Source of the DNA: DASUBN01 sp036263155
GTDB lineage: Bacteria; Pseudomonadota; Gammaproteobacteria; Natronospirales; REEB76
DNA length: 64,000 nucleotides
Direction of reading: 5' to 3'
Assembly (NCBI GenBank): GCA_036263155.1
Contig: DATAHN010000085.1
Location: forward strand, 9,433 to 73,432
Every line of letters starts with the position of its first letter. Within the stretch, counting starts at the first letter, position 1. Made by a program: the position numbers and the translations under genes. Below, piece by piece: positions 24,468-31,550 of the stretch. The notes under the pieces were generated by a model. That model did not search any database. It saw nothing but the letters and a program-made list of their open reading frames with translations, and was not told the origin of the DNA.

Positions 24468-25311
24468 GGCACCGTCCGAGGTGGCTCTCGGCCTTGGCGG
24501 CCTCGGTCATGAGCGTGCCGAACGACGGCAGATCGTTGTCCCATTCGATGAGCGTGGGCTTGGGGCCCATGAGCTCGAGGGCGTGGACGTACAGCGCCCA
24601 CACCGGGTCCGCCACCGGTCGGCTGTGGCTGTCTATTAGAAGAGCACCCGGCTCCAGCTCCCTGCGCAGGTGGCCGGCGAGGTGGATCTCCTCCACGTCA
24701 CGGGCCGGGATGGACGCGAGGTAGCGTCGCGCATCGAAGCCGTGGTTCTCGGCGCTCACGTAGATGTTGTTCACGTCGAGCAGGATGCCGCAGCCGGAAC
24801 GGGCAGCCACCTCCCGCAGGAAGTCCCATTCCGGGATCGTCGAGTGCTCGAACTCGAGATAGCTTGAGACATTTTCGACCAGCAAGCGCCGGCCGAGCCG
24901 GTCCTGGGCCTCGGCGATGCGCGCGGTCACGTGCGCGAGCGCTTCCTCGGTGTAGGGCAACGGCAGGAGGTCATGCAGGTGGGAACCGGCGGCGGTCCAG
25001 CACAGGTGCTCGGAGACGAGCGCGGGACTGAAACGCGCGATGGCCTGCTTGAGGTGCTGCAGGTGCGCCGCGTCCAAGGGATCGCAGCCGCCCAGGGACA
25101 GGCCCACGCCGTGCAGGCTCAGGGCATAGTCGCGGCGCACGGCATCCAGTTCGGCGACCGCGCGGCCGCCGGGCGCGAAGTAGTTCTCGCTGTGGACTTC
25201 GAACCAGGCGACGGCGGGCTTGTGCTCGAGCACTTCCCGCACGTGGGGCGCCCGGAGGCCGATCCCCGCGCGTGCGGGGACCGGGTCCGGACGGGATACC
25301 GTGGTATCCAT
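24451..25311 (-). CDS. bufB: DUF692 (MNIO-family) bufferin maturase, locus 1
   Basis: The 286-residue protein is a second DUF692 enzyme and a paralogue of 19107-20006. The same metal-site landmarks are present: HSENYF near residue 40, HGVGLSLGG near 72, EHLCW near 105, VENVSSY near 147, LLDVNNIYVSAENHGF near 178 and EEIHLAGHL near 212. The ATG at 25311 lies 20 bp after the precursor gene. It should modify the BufA1 peptide. The two maturases are clearly diverged, so the loci were not made by a recent duplication. Confidence 0.92.
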   Translation of the reverse strand: MDTTVSRPDPVPARAGIGLRAPHVREVLEHKPAVAWFEVHSENYFAPGGRAVAELDAVRRDYALSLHGVGLSLGGCDPLDAAHLQHLKQAIARFSPALVSEHLCWTAAGSHLHDLLPLPYTEEALAHVTARIAEAQDRLGRRLLVENVSSYLEFEHSTIPEWDFLREVAARSGCGILLDVNNIYVSAENHGFDARRYLASIPARDVEEIHLAGHLRRELEPGALLIDSHSRPVADPVWALYVHALELMGPKPTLIEWDNDLPSFGTLMTEAAKAESHLGRCHAAAA

Positions 25312-25331
25312 GGCGAATCCCCTGTCGGGAC

Positions 25332-25601
25332 TCAGCCCTTCTTGGCGGGAGCGGTAGTGGTGCCGCCGGCCAGCTTCTCGCACAGCCCCTTCGGCAGGTA
25401 CACGAAGGCATCCGCCTGGCGGTCCTTGGTAGCGCTGCCGGCGCAGGAGTTGGTGGCGGTGGCGCAGTCGTTCTGGTGAGCGGCGGCCACGCCGAAGCAC
25501 TTCTCCTGGGCGGGCTTGTCGGCCGCCATGGCGGACGCGGCGGCGAGGGTCGCGACACCCGCCACGGCGGCGGTGATGGCGAGCTTGATGTCTCTGTTCA
25601 T
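25332..25601 (-). CDS. bufA1: BufA1-type (DUF2282) bufferin precursor
   Basis: The 89-residue product has a signal peptide ending at AASAMAA (residue 27) and four Cys in the mature part at 35, 46, 53 and 74 (EKCFGVA, QNDCATATNSCAG, LPKGLCEKLAGG). This is the DUF2282 pattern, now known as BufA1, a periplasmic copper-binding RiPP precursor. It is the first gene of a four-gene minus-strand locus (precursor, DUF692, DUF2063, DoxX). GGAGG lies upstream of the ATG. Confidence 0.9.
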   Translation of the reverse strand: MNRDIKLAITAAVAGVATLAAASAMAADKPAQEKCFGVAAAHQNDCATATNSCAGSATKDRQADAFVYLPKGLCEKLAGGTTTAPAKKG

Positions 25602-25702
25602 GGGTCCAATCCTCCACTTGGGTTTTGAAGATTTTTCGCGGGAATCCCCGCATCCAGACTACTCGAAAGCCGCCCGGATGGAGGCACCCGCCTCTGCCTC
25701 CC

Positions 25703-25730
25703 AAGACCGCCGCCCCCCCCGATTTGTTAC
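25703..25730 (-). promoter_or_regulatory. Candidate ECF-type promoter of the bufA1 locus
   Basis: On the minus strand GTAACAAAT is followed, with 13 nt between, by GGTCTT. The spacer contains eight consecutive G. Closely matching blocks precede bufA2. The ATG is about 100 nt downstream. Confidence 0.45.
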
Positions 25731-25782
25731 GCCGGAGGCGGTTTCCTGACTGATTTCATTAGGTAATCCGGGCCGGGGCCTG

Positions 25783-25788
25783 TATAAT
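25783..25788 (+). promoter_or_regulatory. Candidate -10 box of rhlE
   Basis: TATAAT preceded by TG (TGTATAAT) suggests an extended-type -10 box. The -35 region is weak. It implies an rhlE leader of roughly 150 nt, which is common in cold-regulated DEAD-box helicase genes. Confidence 0.5.
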
Positions 25789-25942
25789 GCCCCCCGAGTT
25801 TGACGTGGCACGATCCGGTCTCAAGTCCCCGCAAACCTGTCGCGGCGTACCTTCCAAAGTATCCCCGATCCTTAAGTAACCCATCCATGCCTGGACCGGC
25901 AGTGCGCCTCAAGTGCGCCAGCAGGCTTCTCCAGGAGCAAAA

Positions 25943-27256
25943 ATGTCATTCGATTCCCTCGGCCTTTCGGCCGAACTGCTGCGTGCTGTCAAGGAACAGG
26001 GCTACACCGAGCCCACCCCGGTACAGGCGCGCGCCATCCCGGTGGTCATCTCCGGCCGCGACCTGCAGGCCGCCGCCCAGACGGGCACCGGTAAGACCGC
26101 AGGCTTCACCCTGCCCCTGCTGCAGCGGCTGCATACCGTCGCCGCCCCCGCCGGGGGACACAAGTATCCGGTGCGGGCGCTGATCCTCACCCCCACCCGC
26201 GAACTCGCCGCCCAGGTGGCCGAGAGCGTCTCCGCCTACGGCAAGTACCTGCGCTTCTCGAGCGCGGTGATCTTCGGCGGCGTGAACATCAACCCCCAGA
26301 TCGACAAGCTGCGCCGCGGCGTGGACATCGTGATCGCCACCCCGGGCCGGCTGCTGGACCACGTCGAGCAGCGAACCATCGACCTCTCAAGGGTCGAGAT
26401 CCTGGTGCTGGACGAGGCGGACCGCATGCTGGACATGGGCTTCATCCGCGACATCCGCCGGGTGCTGGCGCTGCTGCCGGTGAACCGGCAGAACCTCATG
26501 TTCTCCGCCACCTTCTCCGACGAGATCCGCGCGCTCGCCGCCGGCATCTTGCGCGCGCCCGAGACCATCGACGTGGCGCCGCGCAACTCCACCGCGGAGC
26601 GCGTCAGCCAGCGCATCTACCCCGTGGACCAGGGCAAGAAGCGCGCGCTGCTCTCCAAGCTCATCACCGAGGGCGACTGGAAGCAGGTGCTGGTGTTCAC
26701 CCGCACCAAGCACGGCGCCAACCGCCTGGCCGAGCAGCTCGGCAAGGACGGCATCCATTCCGCCGCCATCCACGGCAACAAGAGCCAGGGTGCGCGCACG
26801 CGCGCGCTGGCGGACTTCAAGTCCAACCGGGTGCGGGTGCTGGTGGCGACCGACATCGCCGCGCGCGGGCTGGACATCGACCAGCTGCCGCACGTCGTCA
26901 ACTACGAGCTGCCGAACGTGCCGGAGGATTACGTGCACCGTATCGGCCGCACCGGCCGTGCCGGCAGCTCTGGCGAGGCCATCTCGCTGGTGGCGGGCGC
27001 CGAGCGCAGTCTGCTGCGGGACATCGAGCGGCTGCTGCGGGCCGAGCTGCCGCGCACGGTAGTGCCAGGCTTCGAGCCGGGCAGCGGCGGTGGCGAGGAA
27101 CCTGACAACCGTCCGCCGCGCCAGCACCATGGACAGCGCCGCCACTCCGGCGGCGGCCAGCGCCAAGGCGGTGGACATCACCATGGCCACGGGCGTGGCC
27201 AGGGTCGCGGCAATGGCCAGCGCCGCAACGGCAACAGCGGCAGCGGCAATCGCTAG
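25943..27256 (+). CDS. rhlE: DEAD-box RNA helicase RhlE
   Basis: The 437-residue ATP-dependent RNA helicase acts in ribosome assembly and RNA turnover. Motifs in order: Q motif with GYTEPTPVQ near residue 20, AAQTGTGKT, PTREL, TPGR, DEAD in VLDEADRMLDMGF, SAT in FSATFS, then the RecA2 motifs including RGLDID and HRIGRTGRAG. The C-terminal tail of about 70 residues is low-complexity Gly, Gln, His and Arg, a likely RNA-binding extension. AGGAG precedes the chosen ATG by 6 nt. A strong terminator follows. Confidence 0.94.
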   Translation: MSFDSLGLSAELLRAVKEQGYTEPTPVQARAIPVVISGRDLQAAAQTGTGKTAGFTLPLLQRLHTVAAPAGGHKYPVRALILTPTRELAAQVAESVSAYGKYLRFSSAVIFGGVNINPQIDKLRRGVDIVIATPGRLLDHVEQRTIDLSRVEILVLDEADRMLDMGFIRDIRRVLALLPVNRQNLMFSATFSDEIRALAAGILRAPETIDVAPRNSTAERVSQRIYPVDQGKKRALLSKLITEGDWKQVLVFTRTKHGANRLAEQLGKDGIHSAAIHGNKSQGARTRALADFKSNRVRVLVATDIAARGLDIDQLPHVVNYELPNVPEDYVHRIGRTGRAGSSGEAISLVAGAERSLLRDIERLLRAELPRTVVPGFEPGSGGGEEPDNRPPRQHHGQRRHSGGGQRQGGGHHHGHGRGQGRGNGQRRNGNSGSGNR

Positions 27257-27276
27257 AGATTGACGGGGGACGTCGA

Positions 27277-27306
27277 AGCCCGCGGTGCGAGCCGCGGGCT
27301 TTTTTT
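27277..27306 (+). terminator. Rho-independent terminator of rhlE
   Basis: AGCCCGCGG and its complement around a 6-nt loop, followed by seven T. The T run overlaps the stop codon of the convergent GNAT gene. Confidence 0.9.
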
Positions 27307-27895
27307 ATGCGCGCCTGAGTCTGGCTTCAAGACCTGACTTCACGCCGGGCCATTCGTCGTCCAGGATGCTGAAGTAGACCGTATCCCGGATACGGCCTGA
27401 GTAGGTCATGGTGTGCCTGCGCAGGATGCCGTCCTGCTTCGCGCCGAGCCGCAGGATGGCGGCACGGGATCTCTCGTTCAGACCATCTGTCTTCAGTTCC
27501 ACCCGGGTGCAACCCAGCACCTCGAAGGCGTGGCGCAGCATCAGGTACTTGGCCTCGGTGTTCACGGCACTGCGCTGCCAGGGCTTGCCGATCCAGGTCC
27601 AGCCGATCTCCAGGCGCCCGTCCGGCACGCTGATGTTGGCGTAGCGGGTGCAGCCCACGACCTGGCCCGTATCTTTCAGCGTGGTGGTGAACGGCACGGA
27701 CATGCCGCGGCGCTGCTCATCCAGCGCGAGCTCCACGTATGCCTGCATCTGCTGCCGGTCCAGCACCCGCGTGGGTATCCACCGCCACAGCTCTGGGTCC
27801 AGGCCCACGGCGCAGAGGCCCTCCAGGTGGCCGAGACCCAGGGGTACGAGGCGCACCTGGGTACCCTCGAGGGTGACGGGCGCGGGCTTGATCAC
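27305..27895 (-). CDS. GNAT acetyltransferase (RimJ/RimL type)
   Basis: The 196-residue protein starts at a GTG that overlaps the stop of the upstream membrane-protein gene (GTGA). It has the RimL-like layout: VRLVPLGLGHLEGL at the start, GRLEIGWTWIGKPWQRSAVNTEAKYLML cut across residues 112-140 (acetyl-CoA loop region), then HAFEVLGCTRVELKTDGLNERSR and the terminal GILRRHTMTYSGRIRDTVYFSI. Such enzymes acetylate protein N-termini or small amines. The substrate here is unknown. Confidence 0.85.
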   Translation of the reverse strand: MIKPAPVTLEGTQVRLVPLGLGHLEGLCAVGLDPELWRWIPTRVLDRQQMQAYVELALDEQRRGMSVPFTTTLKDTGQVVGCTRYANISVPDGRLEIGWTWIGKPWQRSAVNTEAKYLMLRHAFEVLGCTRVELKTDGLNERSRAAILRLGAKQDGILRRHTMTYSGRIRDTVYFSILDDEWPGVKSGLEARLRRA

Positions 27896-28434
27896 GTGGG
27901 GGCGTTGCGGCGCACGAACACGCGCATCGAGTAGACGCTGAGGATGCACACGCCCACGCCGATGCTGGACTCCACGAAGCGCAGGAACGCGTTCAGGAAC
28001 GGCGGCACGCCCGGCGAGGACTGGCTCAGGGCGGCGATGATGACCACCGTGGCGGCGGCGAGGCGCGCGTACTCGAAGATGTCCACCAGGTAGCAGATGG
28101 CGAGCGTCAGGCCGGCGCAGAGTGCCATGCCGACCATGCTGAAGCCGAACAGCGTGAGGTAGAGTCCGGCGATGAGCGCGCCGATGAAGGTGCCGATGCT
28201 GCGCAGCAGCGAGGACTTCAGGGTCTCGCGGATGGTACTCTGCAGGACCACCAGGCCGGAGATCACCGACCACACCCCGCCCACCTCCGCCGAGGGGCCG
28301 TGGAAGATGGCGGTGAAGCGCGAGCCCAGGTAGTAGGCCAGCAGCGTGATGAGCACGCCCTCGGCCGCGATGACCAGGGTCATGCGCCGCGGCTTGCGGA
28401 AGATGGTACGGGACCGCCAGGCGATGGGGCGCAT
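27892..28434 (-). CDS. FUSC-family (aromatic acid exporter-like) membrane protein
   Basis: The 180-residue integral membrane protein has six predicted helices arranged in three hydrophobic pairs. It contains the FUSC-type stretch VWSVISGLVVLQSTIRETL followed by RSIGTFIGALIAGLY. It is short and lacks the large cytoplasmic part of AaeB or FusC exporters, so it is at most a half-size member. It starts inside the stop codon of the carbonic anhydrase gene (TGATG) and is probably cotranscribed with it. The substrate is unknown. Confidence 0.75.
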   Translation of the reverse strand: MRPIAWRSRTIFRKPRRMTLVIAAEGVLITLLAYYLGSRFTAIFHGPSAEVGGVWSVISGLVVLQSTIRETLKSSLLRSIGTFIGALIAGLYLTLFGFSMVGMALCAGLTLAICYLVDIFEYARLAAATVVIIAALSQSSPGVPPFLNAFLRFVESSIGVGVCILSVYSMRVFVRRNAPT

Positions 28435-29090
28435 CAGAACGTGGCGCCGGGCATGACCTTCTGGGCCAGGAACGTCTCCAGCTCCTTGGCGCCGCTGATG
28501 TCCACGCCGATCTCCTTGAGCAGCCCGCTCTGCAGGCGGTAGACCCAGCCGTGCACGTTGAGCGGCTGGCCACGCGCCCAGGCGTCCAGCACGATGGTGG
28601 TGCGGCAGACGTGCAGCACCTGCTCGATGACGTTGAGCTCGCAGAGCCGGTCGAGGCGCGTCTCCTGGGTGGGACGGATGCCGATATCGGATTCGTACTT
28701 CTCGGCGACGTCCTTCACATGCCGGAGCCAGTTGTCGATGAGGCCCAGGGAGGCGTTGCCGTAGGCGGCCTGCACGCCGCCGCAGCCGTAGTGACCGCAG
28801 ACGATCACGTGCTCGACCTTGAGCACGTCCACCGCGTACTGCAGCACCGAGAGGCAGTTGAGGTCGGTGTGCACCACCACGTTCGCCACGTTGCGGTGCA
28901 CGAACACTTCGCCCGGCATGAGGCCGATGATCTCGTTGGCGGGCACGCGGCTGTCGGCGCAGCCGATCCACAGGTACTTGGGGTTCTGCTGGGCGGAGAG
29001 CCGCCGGAAGAAGTCCGGCTTTTCCTTGACGATACCTTCTGCCCACGCCCGATTGTTGGCGAAGAGTTCCGGAAGCTTGTTCTTGTTCAT
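28434..29090 (-). CDS. can: Beta-class carbonic anhydrase
   Basis: The 218-residue cytoplasmic enzyme interconverts CO2 and bicarbonate, supplying bicarbonate for biosynthetic carboxylations. Zinc ligands Cys44, His100 and Cys103 (IGCADSRVP and VCGHYGCGG) and the Asp46-Arg48 dyad are present. The remaining sequence is typical of the E. coli Can subgroup in length and order. It is the first gene of a can-FUSC-GNAT minus-strand unit. Confidence 0.95.
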   Translation of the reverse strand: MNKNKLPELFANNRAWAEGIVKEKPDFFRRLSAQQNPKYLWIGCADSRVPANEIIGLMPGEVFVHRNVANVVVHTDLNCLSVLQYAVDVLKVEHVIVCGHYGCGGVQAAYGNASLGLIDNWLRHVKDVAEKYESDIGIRPTQETRLDRLCELNVIEQVLHVCRTTIVLDAWARGQPLNVHGWVYRLQSGLLKEIGVDISGAKELETFLAQKVMPGATF

Positions 29091-29132
29091 GCCATCTGCC
29101 CCTCGATGATCATGGTTGCTCTCTCCTGCCGT

Positions 29133-29837
29133 TCAATCGCCGCCGAAGCGGAAGGAATCCAGGAACGCGGCGGCGCGTCCGTCCGCCGCCAGGGCCTTGT
29201 CTATCGCGTCATCCCCCGCGGCCGGCGGCCCGGGCGGCGGCGCGACGCAGGCCTTGCAGCCCATGGGCCACTCCATCCACAGCACCGCGACCTTGCCCTC
29301 GCGGGCGGCCGTGTACATCAGTATATAGGCGGTGTAATCCTCGGCCATCCACTGCGGATCCTGGGTCAGTGTGGTCATCGGCGTGCGCTCGGTGTAGAGC
29401 CGCAGCAGGCCCTCGGTGGCGGCGGTGTGCCAGGGCCGTTCCTCCACCAGTCGCATGGGCTCGACCCGCGCCGCCACCATCTGGCGGGCGAAGAACCGCA
29501 TGGCGCCATCCGCCACGCGGCCGATGTCCGGCGCGGAGCGACCGTCGCTGGAGAACTCCTCCGCGTAGGCACGGTAGTACTCTCCCGGCCTGTCGAGCGG
29601 CATGAAGCTCGCATAGCTCAGGTTCGGGTGGTACTCCTCCGTGAGGCTGAGGTTGCGGTAGGCCGGGTCCGAGGGTGCAACGGGCGTAGTCACGCCGAAC
29701 CAGTCGCGCATGTCATGGTAGCGGCCCTGGTCCAGGTGGCCGTACAGCACGCCCTTGACCAGCACCGGGCCAGGCGCAGGTGCGGGTGCGCCGGCGCAAC
29801 CGGCCAGCAGCAGCGGCAGCAGGAGGCGCAGCCTCAA
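29133..29837 (-). CDS. Lipoprotein of unknown function (TTG start)
   Basis: The frame continues upstream, but a TTG overlapping the DUF1272 stop (TTGA) gives a 234-residue product with a compact lipoprotein signal (LRLRLLLPLLLAGCAG), so I place the start there. The mature protein is a single globular domain of about 210 residues with no motif I recognise. It contains two Cys in GCKACVAPP and many aromatic residues. It belongs to a three-gene cluster with DUF1272 and another lipoprotein. Confidence 0.65.
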   Translation of the reverse strand: MRLRLLLPLLLAGCAGAPAPAPGPVLVKGVLYGHLDQGRYHDMRDWFGVTTPVAPSDPAYRNLSLTEEYHPNLSYASFMPLDRPGEYYRAYAEEFSSDGRSAPDIGRVADGAMRFFARQMVAARVEPMRLVEERPWHTAATEGLLRLYTERTPMTTLTQDPQWMAEDYTAYILMYTAAREGKVAVLWMEWPMGCKACVAPPPGPPAAGDDAIDKALAADGRAAAFLDSFRFGGD

Positions 29838-30073
29838 GCGGCGCAGTCGGGGTTGTGCACCCGCCGAGTGGAAGCGGGATATTTCTGCAGCCAGCGCGCG
29901 GGACGCATAGGCCGGGGCTTCAAGTCGCCGCCGCAGTTGGGGCAGATACCCTTGAGGCGCTCGCTGGCGCAGGCGGCGCAGTAGGTGCACTCGATGGTGC
30001 AGATCATGGCTTCGGCGGAATCCGGCGGCAGGTCCTTGTCGCAGCATTCGCAGTTGGGGCGCATCTCGAGCAT
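29834..30073 (-). CDS. DUF1272 zinc-ribbon protein
   Basis: The 79-residue protein begins MLEMRPNCECCDKDLPPDS and contains CTIECTYCAACA and GICPNCGGDL, the Cys-rich pattern of DUF1272. The eight or more Cys should bind two zinc ions. The function is unknown. GAGGAG lies just upstream of the ATG, overlapping the stop region of the preceding lipoprotein gene. Its own stop overlaps the TTG start of the next gene. Confidence 0.88.
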   Translation of the reverse strand: MLEMRPNCECCDKDLPPDSAEAMICTIECTYCAACASERLKGICPNCGGDLKPRPMRPARWLQKYPASTRRVHNPDCAA

Positions 30074-30083
30074 GGCTCTCTCC

Positions 30084-30698
30084 TCAGAACGGATGGGACG
30101 CGGGCGGCGCGAGGGTGACCGGCGCCGGCGGCGCGATGGCCGGCAGCGTGGAAGTGGCGGCGGGCGGCGGAGCATCCAGCCCCAGGCCGTAGCGCGCGTT
30201 GAAGCACAGGAGGTGCGCGGTGGGATACGGCAGGAATGCGTTCCGGGCGTAGTCGTAGGCCCAGGCGGATTCGAAGCGGTCGAACCACTGCTTGTCCGGG
30301 TCGTAATCCACCACCGCCACCACGCGGGAGTTGGGCGCACCATCGTCCATGCAGTTGCCCAGGGCGAACATCTGCCCTGCCTTCAGCAGCGGCACGTCCT
30401 GTACCGCCACTACCTGCCAGACCTGGGTGAGTTGCTTGGGCGTGGTGTTCTGGTCCGCGCTCAGCAGGTAATGGTCACCCTGCCACACCAGGGACATGCC
30501 CCAGTCCACGCCGGGATGGGACTCGTCGAACTGCATGGTGTCCTGGTCCACCAGGTACTTGGGTCCGTATACCTGTTTCGGATCCTTGCCTAGGTAGCGG
30601 TTGATCTCCTTGGGCACACAGGCGCAGGCCAGGAGCGCCGCCAGGGCAACCAGGAACATGCGGCAGGGGATGCGCTGTAAAAAGACCCGAGACTGCAT
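30084..30698 (-). CDS. Lipoprotein of unknown function
   Basis: The 204-residue product has a lipoprotein signal with lipobox LLACAC near residue 25. The mature part has no motif I know. The last 35 residues are low-complexity Pro and Ala (APPPAATSTLPAIAPPAP), a likely unstructured tail. It heads the lipoprotein-DUF1272-lipoprotein cluster. The start could also be the in-frame ATG at residue 14 (MFLVALAALLACAC), which gives a cleaner signal peptide. Confidence 0.65.
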   Translation of the reverse strand: MQSRVFLQRIPCRMFLVALAALLACACVPKEINRYLGKDPKQVYGPKYLVDQDTMQFDESHPGVDWGMSLVWQGDHYLLSADQNTTPKQLTQVWQVVAVQDVPLLKAGQMFALGNCMDDGAPNSRVVAVVDYDPDKQWFDRFESAWAYDYARNAFLPYPTAHLLCFNARYGLGLDAPPPAATSTLPAIAPPAPVTLAPPASHPF

Positions 30699-30744
30699 GG
30701 GCCCATTCTAACGTGGCGCGCCACGCGGGTCTTGGACCAGATGC

Positions 30745-30772
30745 TTGACAGGGAGCGGGCCAGCCCTAAGAT
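30745..30772 (+). promoter_or_regulatory. Strong sigma-70 promoter upstream of the lysE-like gene
   Basis: TTGACA and TAAGAT separated by 16 nt, the best -35/-10 pair I saw in the window. Transcription should start near 30779, just before the leader ORF at 30782. Confidence 0.75.
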
Positions 30773-30781
30773 AGCCGCCCC

Positions 30782-30835
30782 ATGAAGACCACCCGCCTCC
30801 ACCGCACGGTGCAGCAAGCGAGCCGACAACCCTAA
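30782..30835 (+). CDS. Possible 17-codon leader peptide
   Basis: An ATG frame lies almost at the predicted transcript start and encodes MKTTRLHRTVQQASRQP before TAA. It is too short for homology and has no clear ribosome site, so it would be translated as a near-leaderless message. It precedes two mutually exclusive hairpins and a terminator, the usual layout of an attenuator. Three Arg and three Gln among 17 residues could act as sensor codons for a LysE-type amino-acid exporter. It may equally be chance within a small RNA. Confidence 0.35.
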   Translation: MKTTRLHRTVQQASRQP

Positions 30836-30864
30836 GGTCCGGCACTGGGCAGTCCTGCCCGCAT

Positions 30865-30906
30865 GTTTTCCTTAAGAAAACCGCCGGATAGGCGGTTTCT
30901 TTTTTT
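30865..30906 (+). terminator. Attenuator-like terminator before the lysE-like gene
   Basis: AAACCGCC pairs with GGCGGTTT around GGATA (30878-30898), followed by CTTTTTTT. An overlapping alternative hairpin, GTTTTC with GAAAAC (30865-30881), uses part of the same left arm, so the two cannot form together. Confidence 0.75.
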
Positions 30907-30932
30907 GAGCTTCTGTTCGGAGGATGGGGAAA

Positions 30933-31550
30933 ATGGGTATCGAATTATTCGCACGGGGACTCGTCATCGGTTTCGCCATCGCGGCACCCGTGGGGCCCAT
31001 CGGCCTCCTGGTGATCCGCCGCACCCTCACGGAGGGGCGCCTGCTGGGGCTGCTCACGGGCCTGGGCGCCGCCGTGGCGGACGCGCTCTATGGCTGCGTG
31101 GGCGCCTTCGGCCTCACCTTCATCTCGGGCTTCCTCATGGGCTACGCCTTCTGGACCAAGCTGATCGGCGGGACTTTCCTGGTGTACCTCGGCATCAGCA
31201 CCTTCCGGGCCAAGCCGCGGGAAGAGAGCACAGGCGCCTCCAACGTGCGCTACGTGACCGCCTTTCTCTCAACCCTGGCGCTGACGCTGACGAACCCCGC
31301 CACCATCCTCTCGTTCATGGCGGTGTTCGCAGGTTTGGGACTTGGGACGACGGCGGGAGACTACGGCGCTGCGGGGATCGTGGTGGCGGGCGTGTTCATC
31401 GGCTCGGCCATCTGGTGGCTGCTGCTCTCGGGCGGCGTGGCGCTACTCCGCCACAAGTTAGATCCACGGACGATGGGATGGATCAACTACGGCTCGGGCG
31501 CTTTCCTGTCCGCCTTCGGCCTCTACGCGCTGGTGAGCCTCGCGGTCTAG
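30933..31550 (+). CDS. LysE/RhtB-family exporter
   Basis: The 205-residue inner-membrane protein has the LysE layout of six hydrophobic segments, starting GLVIGFAIAAPVGPIGLLVI with the conserved PVGP motif. It later has TLTNPATILSFMAVFAGLG with the NPxxxxxF motif. Family members export amino acids such as lysine, arginine or threonine, so the substrate cannot be told. The ATG at 30933 is preferred over 30924 because GGAGG lies 9 nt before it and directly abuts the earlier ATG. The stop overlaps the lpdA stop on the other strand. Confidence 0.9.
   Translation: MGIELFARGLVIGFAIAAPVGPIGLLVIRRTLTEGRLLGLLTGLGAAVADALYGCVGAFGLTFISGFLMGYAFWTKLIGGTFLVYLGISTFRAKPREESTGASNVRYVTAFLSTLALTLTNPATILSFMAVFAGLGLGTTAGDYGAAGIVVAGVFIGSAIWWLLLSGGVALLRHKLDPRTMGWINYGSGAFLSAFGLYALVSLAV

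Larger units (their letters stand above)
25602..25942. other. Divergent regulatory region between bufA1 and rhlE
   Basis: These 341 bp hold no gene. The minus strand has the candidate bufA1 promoter with an unbroken run of eight G in its spacer. The plus strand has TATAAT at 25783-25788 and a leader of about 150 nt before rhlE. Confidence 0.6.

Noticed and set aside
30924..30932. Start of the LysE exporter at 30924
   Set aside because: The GGAGG ribosome site directly abuts this ATG. The ATG at 30933 has proper 9-nt spacing.
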